This document shows positions 42,341-51,914 of a stretch of DNA of 64,000 nt, piece after piece. The stretch is from Oscillospiraceae bacterium. GTDB lineage: Bacteria > Bacillota > Clostridia > Oscillospirales > Ruminococcaceae. The DNA lies in contig JAITFZ010000030.1 of assembly GCA_031280965.1 (NCBI GenBank), positions 1-64,000 of the forward strand, written 5' to 3'. The position numbers and the translations under genes were made by a program. The number at the start of each line of letters is the position of its first letter. Positions within the stretch are counted from its first letter, which is position 1. Below the pieces are notes generated by a model. That model was not told the DNA's origin and did no database searches. It saw nothing but the letters and a program-made list of their open reading frames with translations.

Positions 42341-43858
42341 TTATTGCACTTTCTTTCCAAGTTCGATAAAATCCTCATCATCCGGCATAAGTTCAAGCCA
42401 TTCGATTAATTCGGCGGCTGCAACATCTTTTTGTCCCGAATCAATGAAAAGCGAAACTTGCAATTTCTTGAAAAAGATAAAATCATTCATTAACTCTGTT
42501 TTCGCGGATAAATTCAAGCCGAGAGTAACAAGCGGTATGCTTGACCCTGCCGGAACTTCCCGCTCTTCTTCGATGCATGATAATATTAATTTAACGGCAT
42601 TTTCAAAGTTTTTGTTTAATATTTCTATGATAATATTCGAGAAAAATACAAAAAAATCTGCATTAAAACCGTTAAGCAAAGGCTGTCGATGAGCGATTTC
42701 AACTATTTGCAATTCTAACTTGCTGCTTAATTCAACAACTTTTGATTTTACTCTTGTTTTCACTAATAAAGCGAATATTTCCGAATTACTCCAACCATTG
42801 AAATTGGCAGGAATCACCTTGATTACCGTAAAAACATCAGAAGCTGTTTCAAAACCATAATCACTTCGTGTTTCTTTTTTAGATAAAATCCATTCCGTAA
42901 TCTCTTTGAACAGGACGATTTTTTCATGATTAAGCTGCAAATAAAAAAGAAAACTCAAATCTGCTAATTCACGAGTTTGTGAGCTTGTGAAAATATCACT
43001 TAATCCTGTGAGTTTTTCAAATACGGAAATTTTTGCATTAAGCAGAACATTCAAGGTGTCTTTTATTGCGTTGAAATATACCCAAAAAAGAAATTCTCTG
43101 TTCTGAGGGCTGATAAAACCTACTTTATCAATAAGGAAATTTTTAGCGGTATCGTGTAGGATTCTATCGGATTCAATACGCTTGTCATCCCATTTATATG
43201 AGGCGGATTTAGGATTGACATAGTATTTGTAAAATGAATCGGCGTATATTCCGACACGGGAGGCGTTGCGGAAGTTTTCCATTGACCAAATTGTATCATA
43301 GCCATACATTACATTTGGACAATGTTTAAAATTATATTTTCTCATTACAGAGAGTTTAATTAATTTTCCCCACCACGTTCTTACGAATTGATAATATAAA
43401 GGAAAGTGTAAGCCAAATCCCTCTCTTTCCAAAATTAAATCATCAAACAATTTGCGTGCGCTGATTAATTGATTCGTCTTAAAATCTATAAAGTCATTAC
43501 CCCCGACAGCTATGTCAAGATTATTTTTTTCAATAAAAGGGAGTATTTTTTCTAAGAAATCCGGCTTATATTCATCATCAGCGTCAATCCAACAAAAATA
43601 ATCGCCTTCTTCGGTATTCCACATGATTTGCCACCAATCATTACCTTTTTCAAAAACTTTGTTCTCTTTATTTACAAGTATGGTTATCCGTGAATCCTTC
43701 GCGGAATACTCTCGAATGATGCTGCCTGTACAATCTGTTGAGCCATTATCGAGGCAATAATATATCCAATCATGGTGAGTTTGAACGATAATACTTTCTA
43801 TTGTTCGTGCTATTGTTTTTTCAGCGTTATAGGCATATGTATAGAATATTACTTTCAT
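42341..43858 (-). CDS. Glycosyltransferase family 2 with a long C-terminal extension
   Basis: The 505-residue protein has a GT-A domain (1 to about 230): AYNAEKTIARTIESIIVQT, CLDNGSTDCTG, and the metal-binding DADDEYKP. The C-terminal 250 residues are mostly helical with no clear family; a TPR-like role is possible. It is the last gene of the operon. The donor and acceptor sugars cannot be inferred. An AAGGTGAAAAA site precedes the ATG. Confidence 0.88.
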   Translation of the reverse strand: MKVIFYTYAYNAEKTIARTIESIIVQTHHDWIYYCLDNGSTDCTGSIIREYSAKDSRITILVNKENKVFEKGNDWWQIMWNTEEGDYFCWIDADDEYKPDFLEKILPFIEKNNLDIAVGGNDFIDFKTNQLISARKLFDDLILEREGFGLHFPLYYQFVRTWWGKLIKLSVMRKYNFKHCPNVMYGYDTIWSMENFRNASRVGIYADSFYKYYVNPKSASYKWDDKRIESDRILHDTAKNFLIDKVGFISPQNREFLFWVYFNAIKDTLNVLLNAKISVFEKLTGLSDIFTSSQTRELADLSFLFYLQLNHEKIVLFKEITEWILSKKETRSDYGFETASDVFTVIKVIPANFNGWSNSEIFALLVKTRVKSKVVELSSKLELQIVEIAHRQPLLNGFNADFFVFFSNIIIEILNKNFENAVKLILSCIEEEREVPAGSSIPLVTLGLNLSAKTELMNDFIFFKKLQVSLFIDSGQKDVAAAELIEWLELMPDDEDFIELGKKVQ

Positions 43859-43882
43859 TTTTTCACCTTGCCATTAAATATT

Positions 43883-45181
43883 TTAATTGTTAAAAAGCTC
43901 TTTGATTGCCTCTATATACTCTGATGTTTCCCACATAGTATATGGAGTTATCATAATATTTATTTTAGAAAGTTTAGATTTCAATCGCTTAGCTTGAGAT
44001 TTTGTGTATTCTGTTATTTTATTAACAGAATAATAATCAAGCGATAAGATAACGAAAATACCTCCTGTTTCTTGAACGAAATCAACGAACCCATCAATAT
44101 CTTCTTCGTTATCATTTACGCCGGGAACGAAAGTGTACTTCAAGGCTATAAATCCTATTTTTGCATTTGAATATCGCATAAGATTACTTTTTACCTTTTC
44201 AAATGCATTTACGCCTTTAACTCTCTCAAATGTTTCTTTCGTTCCGGAGTCGATACTTACAGTAAAAAATATACGTTTTCGATTCATCATTTCAAATATA
44301 TGCTCGTTAAAAATTGAACCATTAGTGTTTATACAAAACTCATATCCGTCAAACTCATCAACAAATTTTGACAACTTAGGATGTAAAAATGGTTCACCGG
44401 CTGTTGATAACACAATACTATGTGCTTCATTTATACTATCAGCTTTACGAAACTCTGATAAAATCTCTGTTAGAGGGCGTAGCCCCTCGCTGTTTCCGGT
44501 ATCATTTACTGTGCTATATTTTGATTTTTTGTTTGAATTAATCAAAGTGCAATAGGAACATTTAAAATTACATTTAGATTTACAAAAAAAATTTATACAC
44601 CAAGGAGAAGGTTCAACAGCATAGTGTTTTTCACAAATTTGCAAACAATTCTCACAGTCTGTTCCTTGTTCGTTGCTTACTTCAATTTTTTTCAGCAATT
44701 CGTTTTTAGTTTTAACAACATTTTCAATATCCAACTTTTCTTCACTGCTGTAGATACGCGGACCTTGTTTTCGCCAACAAAAACGTATGGCATCATCTCT
44801 ATCATAAATCACACATTTTTGCAAAAAATTGCAACTTCTCACTTTCTTTACAGGAACATAATTGATAATCCTCTCCGGAGAAACTTTAAGTTTATCTGTA
44901 AGATATGCAAAAATCTCGTATCTATAATCAAGAGTTGTAACATATATTTCAGAATTTTCTATTTTTACAGCTTCGGAAGGTGACATTACAAAAAGCCCTT
45001 CCAATCCTTTGAAAGCTATACCTTGTTTTTTTATATCACCATCACAAACCGCAGTCGGCAATAGATTAAAGCGGACTTTTAACTCTTTTATATGAAGAAA
45101 CATTCCGCTGCCCAACGCATAAAATATAATCGGGATTCCTGCATTTATCTTATCCGCAATAATTTTAACATAATCTTTCAT
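43883..45181 (-). CDS. Radical SAM protein with an N-terminal Rossmann-like domain
   Basis: The 432-residue protein has an N-terminal Rossmann-like segment (about 1-110; YALGSGMFLHIKEL, then PTAVCDGDIKKQG) and a radical SAM core with CKSKCNFKCSYC (CxxxCxxC ligands CNFKCSYC) at about 196-207, and LSTAGEPFLHPKL. Two more Cys pairs lie before the core (DCENCLQIC). It probably makes a modification on a glycan precursor or peptide. Its start overlaps the upstream glycosyltransferase stop by 17 bases. Confidence 0.82.
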   Translation of the reverse strand: MKDYVKIIADKINAGIPIIFYALGSGMFLHIKELKVRFNLLPTAVCDGDIKKQGIAFKGLEGLFVMSPSEAVKIENSEIYVTTLDYRYEIFAYLTDKLKVSPERIINYVPVKKVRSCNFLQKCVIYDRDDAIRFCWRKQGPRIYSSEEKLDIENVVKTKNELLKKIEVSNEQGTDCENCLQICEKHYAVEPSPWCINFFCKSKCNFKCSYCTLINSNKKSKYSTVNDTGNSEGLRPLTEILSEFRKADSINEAHSIVLSTAGEPFLHPKLSKFVDEFDGYEFCINTNGSIFNEHIFEMMNRKRIFFTVSIDSGTKETFERVKGVNAFEKVKSNLMRYSNAKIGFIALKYTFVPGVNDNEEDIDGFVDFVQETGGIFVILSLDYYSVNKITEYTKSQAKRLKSKLSKINIMITPYTMWETSEYIEAIKELFNN

Positions 45182-46271
45182 TCTTTAATCCTTTCAATAA
45201 ATTAACAATTTCATTAACTTCTTTGGTTTGCCCGAATTCAAGAAGTATTTTTTTGATGTTTTCTTCAAGAAATTTATTTCGTGCCGCAAGATTTTTAAAT
45301 TCGGGGTCGAATATACCGCTAAACAATAACGGCGTCTCATCTCTTGAAAAAATCCACTTAATCAACTCAAGCCTTTCTTCCGGCGATACATCTTTTCGCT
45401 CAAAAATAAATCTCATACTGTCATCAATAGTGGAAAGATATATCGCATAAAGATAATCGCAGTTAAATTTACTGACCTTTCCGTAAGATTCAAGATATCT
45501 GCGGGTTGTAAGATATAATTCGTAATACTCAGATACTTTCTCTTTTAGAGAAACCCGGCTTGAAATTTGTTGCTGTGACTGATAATATTTATAAACAGAT
45601 TTGCCTAAAACCCCTATTCGTCTTGCTTTCCTAAAAAGGAATAAATTATATATTGAATCCGAACTATATTTATATTCATTATAATTTAATACTGATTTCG
45701 AGCAAAGATTATATTCATCAAGAATATAATCTGATAATAAAATTTGTGAGTTTCTATATAATTTCCCCCATGTAAAAGGTGTAAAGGGGCGATATTTGAT
45801 AAAATCGGATTGAAATTGTTTGCCGCTTACTGTGAACGTATCTTCAGGTATTCGGGTTTTAATAATACTACCGGTTTGTTCATCTATCACATCGTATCCG
45901 CAAGTAACTATATCGAGTTTGTTTTCGTCCATGAATCTGCTCGACACTTCAAAGAAATCATGAACATATTCGTCATCGGCATCAATCGTGAAGTGATATT
46001 TCGCACTTGATTCTGTTCTTAATGCTTTTGATAAATTTATAGCGTTAACTATATTATTAACAGGAAGGTAAAGCATTTTTACGCGCTTATCTTTTTTATT
46101 GTATTTTTTGATAATTTCATCTGTTTTATCAGTGCTTCCATTGTTTAATATCCAAAAAGTAAAGTCACTCCGTGTTTGGTTTAATACACTTTTAATAGCT
46201 CTTGCGATTGTTTTTTCACCATTCCAGGCACACATAAAAACAAGAGCCCGATTTTGTCTGTGATAGTTCAT
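45165..46271 (-). CDS. Glycosyltransferase family 2
   Basis: The 368-residue protein has a GT-A domain with WNGEKTIARAIKSVLNQT, ILNNGSTDKTDEI and DADDEYVHDF, and a shorter helical C-terminus. It resembles the enzyme at 42341-43858 and is probably a paralogue. It probably transfers a sugar in assembling the same surface glycan. The start has an AGGGGG site. Confidence 0.9.
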   Translation of the reverse strand: MNYHRQNRALVFMCAWNGEKTIARAIKSVLNQTRSDFTFWILNNGSTDKTDEIIKKYNKKDKRVKMLYLPVNNIVNAINLSKALRTESSAKYHFTIDADDEYVHDFFEVSSRFMDENKLDIVTCGYDVIDEQTGSIIKTRIPEDTFTVSGKQFQSDFIKYRPFTPFTWGKLYRNSQILLSDYILDEYNLCSKSVLNYNEYKYSSDSIYNLFLFRKARRIGVLGKSVYKYYQSQQQISSRVSLKEKVSEYYELYLTTRRYLESYGKVSKFNCDYLYAIYLSTIDDSMRFIFERKDVSPEERLELIKWIFSRDETPLLFSGIFDPEFKNLAARNKFLEENIKKILLEFGQTKEVNEIVNLLKGLKNERLC

Positions 46272-46289
46272 GTGTAAAGACCCCCTACA

Positions 46290-47366
46290 TTATAAAGATT
46301 TAAATTCCACTTCATTTTTCTTACAATAATCTATAAAATTATCATATGTTTCAGCAAAATATTCATTAAATTCAGTATAATCTGCGAGTTCATAATAATA
46401 TTCAATCGGTTTAGAGGTGTCAAAATCTTTCTCGTGAATATATGGAAATTTATAATAATTGCAGAGTTCAAGCATACGTGTATCATGCACTATAAATAAA
46501 GCGGGTACACCTGCTAAAATGGCTGCGACATTTCCATGGAATTTATTACCTATAGAAAAATCACAATATTCAATTCCATTTATCCAATCATCTACATTGA
46601 AAAATAATCTTCCGGTGTCGCATAAAAAATTTGAATATGGTTTATTTGTTATTAAAAAACGAGAAAAGTCTTGAATTGTAAAATTAATATTTATCTCTTT
46701 TCGTTTTTGCCAAATATTTATTGCGTAACCAAACAGTCTGTCTTGCTTAGTATTAAGATTTATATTTATACTTGTTAATCTATCAGTAGTTTTAAAAATT
46801 TTGAGTTCTCTGTCTAAGTTATAGTATAATGACGGACAACCAATAACTCTGCTTTTTATTCCATTTTTCTTTAAAATTTCAGTAGATAATTCACCGCGTG
46901 TTCCAATTTCACCGAGTTCTGTCATGCGTTTAAGCATTTTATGAAAATCGTCAGGAAAAAAATCATTCTCCCAATCCTCGTGCCTGGCACCAAATGATAT
47001 TGGTACAATTCTTATTCCCAAATCTAAAATTCGATTAAAACTCGGTGTTGCGCGAACACCAAAATTAGGTTGTACATTGCCATAACCTTTATTTCCCACA
47101 ACATAGTGTAAATTGTTTGTTATAACGCTTTTATAAAGCGTTGGATTATTGCTGTCGAAATGATTTCCTCTAATATGGTCAGCATCAAATATTTTATAGT
47201 AAGTATCCGTCATCAAAAATTCCCCGAAATTTCTGTAAAAATTCGGATAATTAAAAATGTAATCACCACATTCATATAATGGGCTATTGTATAATTCATT
47301 GAATGTTAATGGTTTCTGTTTTTTATAATCACCATTATGAAATAAAGCAGTTTTTTTCGTACACAT
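46290..47366 (-). CDS. Polysaccharide pyruvyltransferase-family protein
   Basis: The 358-residue protein has the PS_pyruv_trans (GT-B-like) pattern: NFYRNFGEFLMTD at the start, IVPISFGARHEDWEND in the middle, and the signature FSIGNKFHGNVAAILAGVPALFIVHDTRMLELC near the C-terminus (given here as separate motifs FSIGNKFHGN and AGVPALFIVHD). Members add pyruvate ketals or act as sugar transferases. The ATG 47366 has AAAGGTGAT 7 bases before it; a GTG at 47378 lies in frame. AT-rich relative to its neighbours. Confidence 0.82.
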   Translation of the reverse strand: MCTKKTALFHNGDYKKQKPLTFNELYNSPLYECGDYIFNYPNFYRNFGEFLMTDTYYKIFDADHIRGNHFDSNNPTLYKSVITNNLHYVVGNKGYGNVQPNFGVRATPSFNRILDLGIRIVPISFGARHEDWENDFFPDDFHKMLKRMTELGEIGTRGELSTEILKKNGIKSRVIGCPSLYYNLDRELKIFKTTDRLTSININLNTKQDRLFGYAINIWQKRKEININFTIQDFSRFLITNKPYSNFLCDTGRLFFNVDDWINGIEYCDFSIGNKFHGNVAAILAGVPALFIVHDTRMLELCNYYKFPYIHEKDFDTSKPIEYYYELADYTEFNEYFAETYDNFIDYCKKNEVEFKSL

Positions 47367-47398
47367 TAATAATATCACCTTTATATATTATGAATATT

Positions 47399-48520
47399 TT
47401 ATGGAATTGCAAACAAAACAGTTTCAACTAATGTGTCGGTATATTGTCTTAAATAAAACTTATAACCCGGATTAACCGACCATAAAAAATCAGGTATTTC
47501 AAAAATGTCTTCTTCTTTGTGATAAACACAAATAGCTAATTTAGGTTTTTGTTCGCGAATTATTGTTTCCGCGCCTTTTAACGCAGATAACTCCGCACCC
47601 TCAATATCCATTTTTATAAATGTAACAGTTTCTCCTGCAAGCTCACTATCCAATGTTGTAAGATTTACTGAAAATACCCCCTCCGAATCACACAATTTTG
47701 AGGCAACTCCTTGACTCATAAACATAGCCTCACCAATGCTGTCAGATACAGCCGCTTCTATAAGTGTTAAATTATTAATATCCTTTAAATTTTGCTTTGA
47801 AATTTGATAACAATTCGGGTCGGGTTCAAACGCAAAAATCTTCTTATACTCACCTGACCAAGAAATAAAATCTTTTATAGTTTCGCCATCATACACACCG
47901 CAATCAACAAATATTTCATCCTTTGAATGAGGTAATTCTTTTAATGAGAAATATGTTGGTTTCCCGCTTAATTCCCATAAACGAGAAGCCGTCGGAGAAA
48001 ATGTAGAGAACCAGAACGGAAACTCAAGCTTAAAACATAAGTAATTTTTTATATTGTTTTTCTCTACAAAAGGCGTGATTTTTTCGGGATTTGCAACTGC
48101 AATTATTAGAGTTGCATCTGAAAACTGCTGAATATATTGCTCTATGTTTAATATAGGCTTTTCAAAGTAGGTACCGGTCTTAAATGAATCCACAAAAGCC
48201 ATAACCATTGAATTTTTATATAAAGATTCAATAATCGACTTGCAAAAAAAGCCAGTGATGCCCGCTCCGTATATTACAACTTTTGGGGGAACATCATGGA
48301 TTAAACCGTTTTTATCAGTAAGACTGAAAATTTGATGTTTTTTAAAAGACTCTTGACCGAACTCTGTCTGAAAAAAAGAACTTAACTTTCCCCCATGTAA
48401 GTTTTCGATAAAATCAAGTTGTTTCGTACACAAAAAGCGCAGACAATCCAAACTTAATACGTCACCGCGTTCTTTGAAGTGAACACCCAGCTTATAAATA
48501 ATCTCATCCCTTGATTTCAT
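47399..48520 (-). CDS. FkbM-family methyltransferase with an N-terminal Rossmann-like domain
   Basis: The 373-residue protein has an N-terminal segment (about 1-180) with VVIYGAGITGFFCKSI and AFVDSFKTGTYFEKPIL, then an FkbM methyltransferase domain with VDCGVYDGETIKDF, FAFEPDPNCYQI, and FIKMDIEGAELSALKGA. It probably O-methylates a sugar. It is very similar throughout to the gene at 51915-53033, so the two come from a duplication. GGAGGAAG precedes the ATG. Confidence 0.88.
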   Translation of the reverse strand: MKSRDEIIYKLGVHFKERGDVLSLDCLRFLCTKQLDFIENLHGGKLSSFFQTEFGQESFKKHQIFSLTDKNGLIHDVPPKVVIYGAGITGFFCKSIIESLYKNSMVMAFVDSFKTGTYFEKPILNIEQYIQQFSDATLIIAVANPEKITPFVEKNNIKNYLCFKLEFPFWFSTFSPTASRLWELSGKPTYFSLKELPHSKDEIFVDCGVYDGETIKDFISWSGEYKKIFAFEPDPNCYQISKQNLKDINNLTLIEAAVSDSIGEAMFMSQGVASKLCDSEGVFSVNLTTLDSELAGETVTFIKMDIEGAELSALKGAETIIREQKPKLAICVYHKEEDIFEIPDFLWSVNPGYKFYLRQYTDTLVETVLFAIP

Positions 48521-48532
48521 TTTTCTTCCTCC

Positions 48533-50032
48533 TCAAAATACCCACGGAACATCCGTATCACGGTGCAATTTTATTATTTTTATTCCTGTTTCTTCATGAT
48601 GCTTTAAACCCTCATATATTGCCTTATCATGCCTATATGTCGGTATTATAATTACATCAGGTTTCAATTTGTTTATATCCTCCGGCGAATGTATGGGCAA
48701 CCCTCCCATTTTCTCACCCCACATTTTAGGGTCGCTGTTAAATTGCAACCATTCAAATTCAGGTTCACCCCAATAACGATTATATAAATCTACAACCATA
48801 TTCGCGAATCCGCCGTTAGGATAAAGACCGACTTTTTTGTATCCCTTATCCGCAAGCAATTCTCCCACCCGCTCCTTACGGGATTCAAGCGTGTAGCAAA
48901 CCTTTCCCGCTCTGTCATACATATCGTCAATCGCATCTATTATGTTTAATTTTTGAGTACAAATTTTCTCACATTTTCCGCAACGATTGCAAGGATTGTT
49001 CGGTGAATCGGGAAACCATTCGGCAGTACCGAGATGAGAGTGTGAATAGAAAAGACTGATGTTTCTTAGCAATTCAGGGGCGATTCGGTTATATCTTTCC
49101 GTCGGAGCAAATAGCAAGGTGTTTCTTTTATTCATAAGTTCTGCTACAGGAATACCTTTGGGGCAATTCTCGCAGTAATTACAATTAACACAGAAATTGT
49201 CTATTCCCTTGATTTCTTTCATAACCCGTACTGTTCGCTCATCGTTGGATTCTTTGGCTTTTTCCGTAAATGCGATTAAATTTTCGTTTAATTCGCTTTC
49301 GTTACTTAACCCCGATAAGAGAATTTTCACAGCCGGATGTGCTTTGGCAAAACGTAGAGCTGCTATTACAGTATTTTCATTTTCGCCGGCGGCAAATGAG
49401 AAAAAGTTTAAATTTTGAGCGATTATTCCGCCCCCTAAAGGGTTCATAACCGCCACGTCAACGTTATGCTCCAATGCCGCATCAAGAACAGGAGTGATTT
49501 GCATAGCATTCAAAAGTGAATAAGAAATTGTAACTCCCTTAAACGCATCGCTTTTTATTATTTTAATCGAATCTTCCACGGAAGCGTGCAAAGAACAGCA
49601 GATATGTTCAATCAACCCCTCATTTTTAAGTTTAAGCGCGCCGTCATAAACGCCGTCTTTACGCATTATATCCTGAAAAGCCTCATAGGTCGGAATAGTC
49701 CAGCATACAAAAAATTTAGCTTTCTCTAAACCCAAAGATGTAATCTGCATTTCCGCGCGTTTTCTTGCTTCGTCGGCAGTCTTGTCCATATCGTGCATAA
49801 CTTTTACTGTTACATCGGCAGTCTTTTTGGTTCCGGAAAATGCTAATTTCAACGCAGCATTAGACATACCTGCAGAATATGCATAGGCTGTATCAATATA
49901 GTTAACACCTGCCTCAAGGGCTTTAATAGTTAATTGCGCGGATTTCTCAACACCTTCAGAGTCATCAGGACCGATTATAGGAAATCGTCCGGTGCCTAAA
50001 CCCATAGGGAAGTAATTGTCAAATACGCCCAT
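48533..50032 (-). CDS. Aldo/keto reductase with ferredoxin domain and C-terminal Rossmann-like extension
   Basis: The 499-residue protein has an aldo/keto reductase barrel (YIDTAYAYSAGMS, KVMHDMDKT), a cysteine-rich part with CVNCNYCENCPKGI and CNRCGKCEKICTQKL (two 4Fe-4S sites), and a unique C-terminal 100 residues (KKVGLYPNGGFANMVVDL, then KPDVIIIPTYRHDKA). It resembles the reductase at 36821-37975 but with this extra domain. ATG 50032 follows AAAGGTG; GTG 50041 is an alternative. It may reduce a sugar keto group. Confidence 0.82.
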   Translation of the reverse strand: MGVFDNYFPMGLGTGRFPIIGPDDSEGVEKSAQLTIKALEAGVNYIDTAYAYSAGMSNAALKLAFSGTKKTADVTVKVMHDMDKTADEARKRAEMQITSLGLEKAKFFVCWTIPTYEAFQDIMRKDGVYDGALKLKNEGLIEHICCSLHASVEDSIKIIKSDAFKGVTISYSLLNAMQITPVLDAALEHNVDVAVMNPLGGGIIAQNLNFFSFAAGENENTVIAALRFAKAHPAVKILLSGLSNESELNENLIAFTEKAKESNDERTVRVMKEIKGIDNFCVNCNYCENCPKGIPVAELMNKRNTLLFAPTERYNRIAPELLRNISLFYSHSHLGTAEWFPDSPNNPCNRCGKCEKICTQKLNIIDAIDDMYDRAGKVCYTLESRKERVGELLADKGYKKVGLYPNGGFANMVVDLYNRYWGEPEFEWLQFNSDPKMWGEKMGGLPIHSPEDINKLKPDVIIIPTYRHDKAIYEGLKHHEETGIKIIKLHRDTDVPWVF

Positions 50033-50164
50033 TTCATTCACCTTTCACTTTTAACTGACAAATATAAGAAGATAGATTTTTATAAGTTTCTACATTAAAA
50101 AACTCCGTTGTTAATCTATAATTTAATTTGTTATTGTAACAGAATTCATAGAAACCACCTTATA

Positions 50165-51001
50165 TTACATCTGCTCTGCCGCAGGGAATCTTGGCAAAAC
50201 AGCCATGTATTTTTGCTTGCAATAACGGCATGACTGCCGCGCATAATCATAAAATTCGTTTAAAATTTCTCGCTTCTCTTCCCTTGAAATTAAATTATCC
50301 CGTAAATTTACAAAATCACGTTCTTTCGGCAAAAACAGTCCCATCTCTAACATAAAACATGAGTTTGAACATCTGTGCAGTTTTCCGTCATAAACGTGCA
50401 TGTTTTTAATTCTGTTCTGCGGGCAATTTTTTGAGTTGACCTCTAATACATCACCCGGTTCTTTAAGGTCACGGGGAATTGTATTATCAATCCAACCATT
50501 ATAATACTGGTCTTTGCCATGATATTTTTTCAAAGAATAACCTATGTTATTTTCACTGAGAAATTTAATAAACATTTCACGTTCATAAGAATTATCTCCG
50601 TAATTGCTGATGAAAACAAACAATTTCTCGCCATATGCAAGCATTGCTGCTTGCTCATCGGCGTTCGGCGCGATAGTCGCGTTAGTTTCTATCACAAGTT
50701 TATTAAAGCGGTTGTTATACTTTTCTACATAGCGGATTAATTTCGCGAAATCGCTGTAAATATATACCTCTCCGCCGACGAACTGCAACCACTCCACATG
50801 GTCAAATAAATCAAAGCAAGCATCAATGTCGCGGCAGACATCTTCAAAGGGAATATCACGGCGTTCCACACCACCGCCTGTAAACAGAAAATCACCGCAG
50901 AGCCTGCAGTTGAGAGTGCAGTTTGTAGTAGGTACTACCGCTAAACGACGGGCTATAAGCGGTTTTTCTTCTATTGCGAGGATAGTTTTATTATTACTCA
51001 T
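50165..51001 (-). CDS. Radical SAM protein
   Basis: The 278-residue protein has the radical SAM motif CTLNCRLC (C27, C31 and C34 or close to that) after VVPTTN, then FVGGEVYIYSDF. A C-terminal Cys-rich part with NSKNCPQNR, RCSNSCFM and SCRYCKQK is SPASM-like and may bind extra clusters. The substrate is unknown; the gene context suggests a glycan or a carrier. AGGGGAT precedes the ATG. It lacks the N-terminal Rossmann-like segment of its operon relative. Confidence 0.82.
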   Translation of the reverse strand: MSNNKTILAIEEKPLIARRLAVVPTTNCTLNCRLCGDFLFTGGGVERRDIPFEDVCRDIDACFDLFDHVEWLQFVGGEVYIYSDFAKLIRYVEKYNNRFNKLVIETNATIAPNADEQAAMLAYGEKLFVFISNYGDNSYEREMFIKFLSENNIGYSLKKYHGKDQYYNGWIDNTIPRDLKEPGDVLEVNSKNCPQNRIKNMHVYDGKLHRCSNSCFMLEMGLFLPKERDFVNLRDNLISREEKREILNEFYDYARQSCRYCKQKYMAVLPRFPAAEQM

Positions 51002-51012
51002 TGTAATATCCC

Positions 51013-51882
51013 CTAATTCTTTATAATAGCAATACTCTTATAATCTCCAATCGGTATTGCTGCGATTCCATATTTTTTTACAAATTCATCCACTGCGACC
51101 GAAACCCCATGAAGCATAGAGTAATAATCATGAATAAGAATTACCCCACCAAAAGACATACGGGGATAAAATATTTCCAATCCATCTTTTATCGGTTGAT
51201 ATAAATCTGTATCAAGATTTACAAAAATAAATTTTTCTTTATTCAAATCAAACGTATCCGGAAAAAAGCCTTGTTTAATGATTGCATTTTGCGGATATGG
51301 TAATACTTCCATAACCTTATCAACAGACGTTTCAGTGAAATTCAAATATCCCTTTTCTAAGTGATTATCAACTGTAAATGAGTAGTCATTTTCTTGACGT
51401 TCTACAATTAAATCCCGTTTATCAAAACCCGAAAAAGTATCGAATAAATACAGCTTTTTATCTGAAAATACCCTGTTTATCTCTCGAGCAAATGCCCCTC
51501 TGTAAACTCCCACTTCGGCACAATCGCCATCTAATTTATGATAGTAACAATACTCCGCAAAATCTTCCAAAAAACGAATACGCGATGCAATGTGCAGAGG
51601 TTCATGATGCGATTCGCTCCATACTCTGTTAATTTTTTCTTTCGGAATTCTAAAATCATATAAAAGCTGTGAATATATGTCTTCAAGTCCGCTCGCGCTT
51701 GCTATATAAATTTTATCAAAATCTGTAGTCTTTAATACCGTTGGCGACAAAAGCGGTAACGGTAAATCTGTGTTATTTTCAACTTTATTATCCACAAAAA
51801 ATAAAATTTCAAAACATTGTTTATACTTTTCATATAAGTATAAACCTAAATCCCCTACGCCGAATATTATTATTTTTTTCAT
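51013..51882 (-). CDS. TylF/MycF-type methyltransferase with an N-terminal Rossmann-like domain
   Basis: The 289-residue protein has a 75-residue N-terminal segment (IIIFGVGDLGLYLYEKY and ILFFVDNKVEN) joined to a TylF domain: FLEDFAEYCYYHKLDGDCAEVGVYRG, LYLFDTFSGFDKRD, FIFVNLDTDLYQP and GGVILIHDYYS. TylF methylates macrolide sugars, so the substrate here is likely a sugar hydroxyl. GGAGG precedes the ATG. Confidence 0.88.
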   Translation of the reverse strand: MKKIIIFGVGDLGLYLYEKYKQCFEILFFVDNKVENNTDLPLPLLSPTVLKTTDFDKIYIASASGLEDIYSQLLYDFRIPKEKINRVWSESHHEPLHIASRIRFLEDFAEYCYYHKLDGDCAEVGVYRGAFAREINRVFSDKKLYLFDTFSGFDKRDLIVERQENDYSFTVDNHLEKGYLNFTETSVDKVMEVLPYPQNAIIKQGFFPDTFDLNKEKFIFVNLDTDLYQPIKDGLEIFYPRMSFGGVILIHDYYSMLHGVSVAVDEFVKKYGIAAIPIGDYKSIAIIKN

Positions 51883-51914
51883 ATATACACCTCCACCTAA
51901 TCATATAAGAACAC

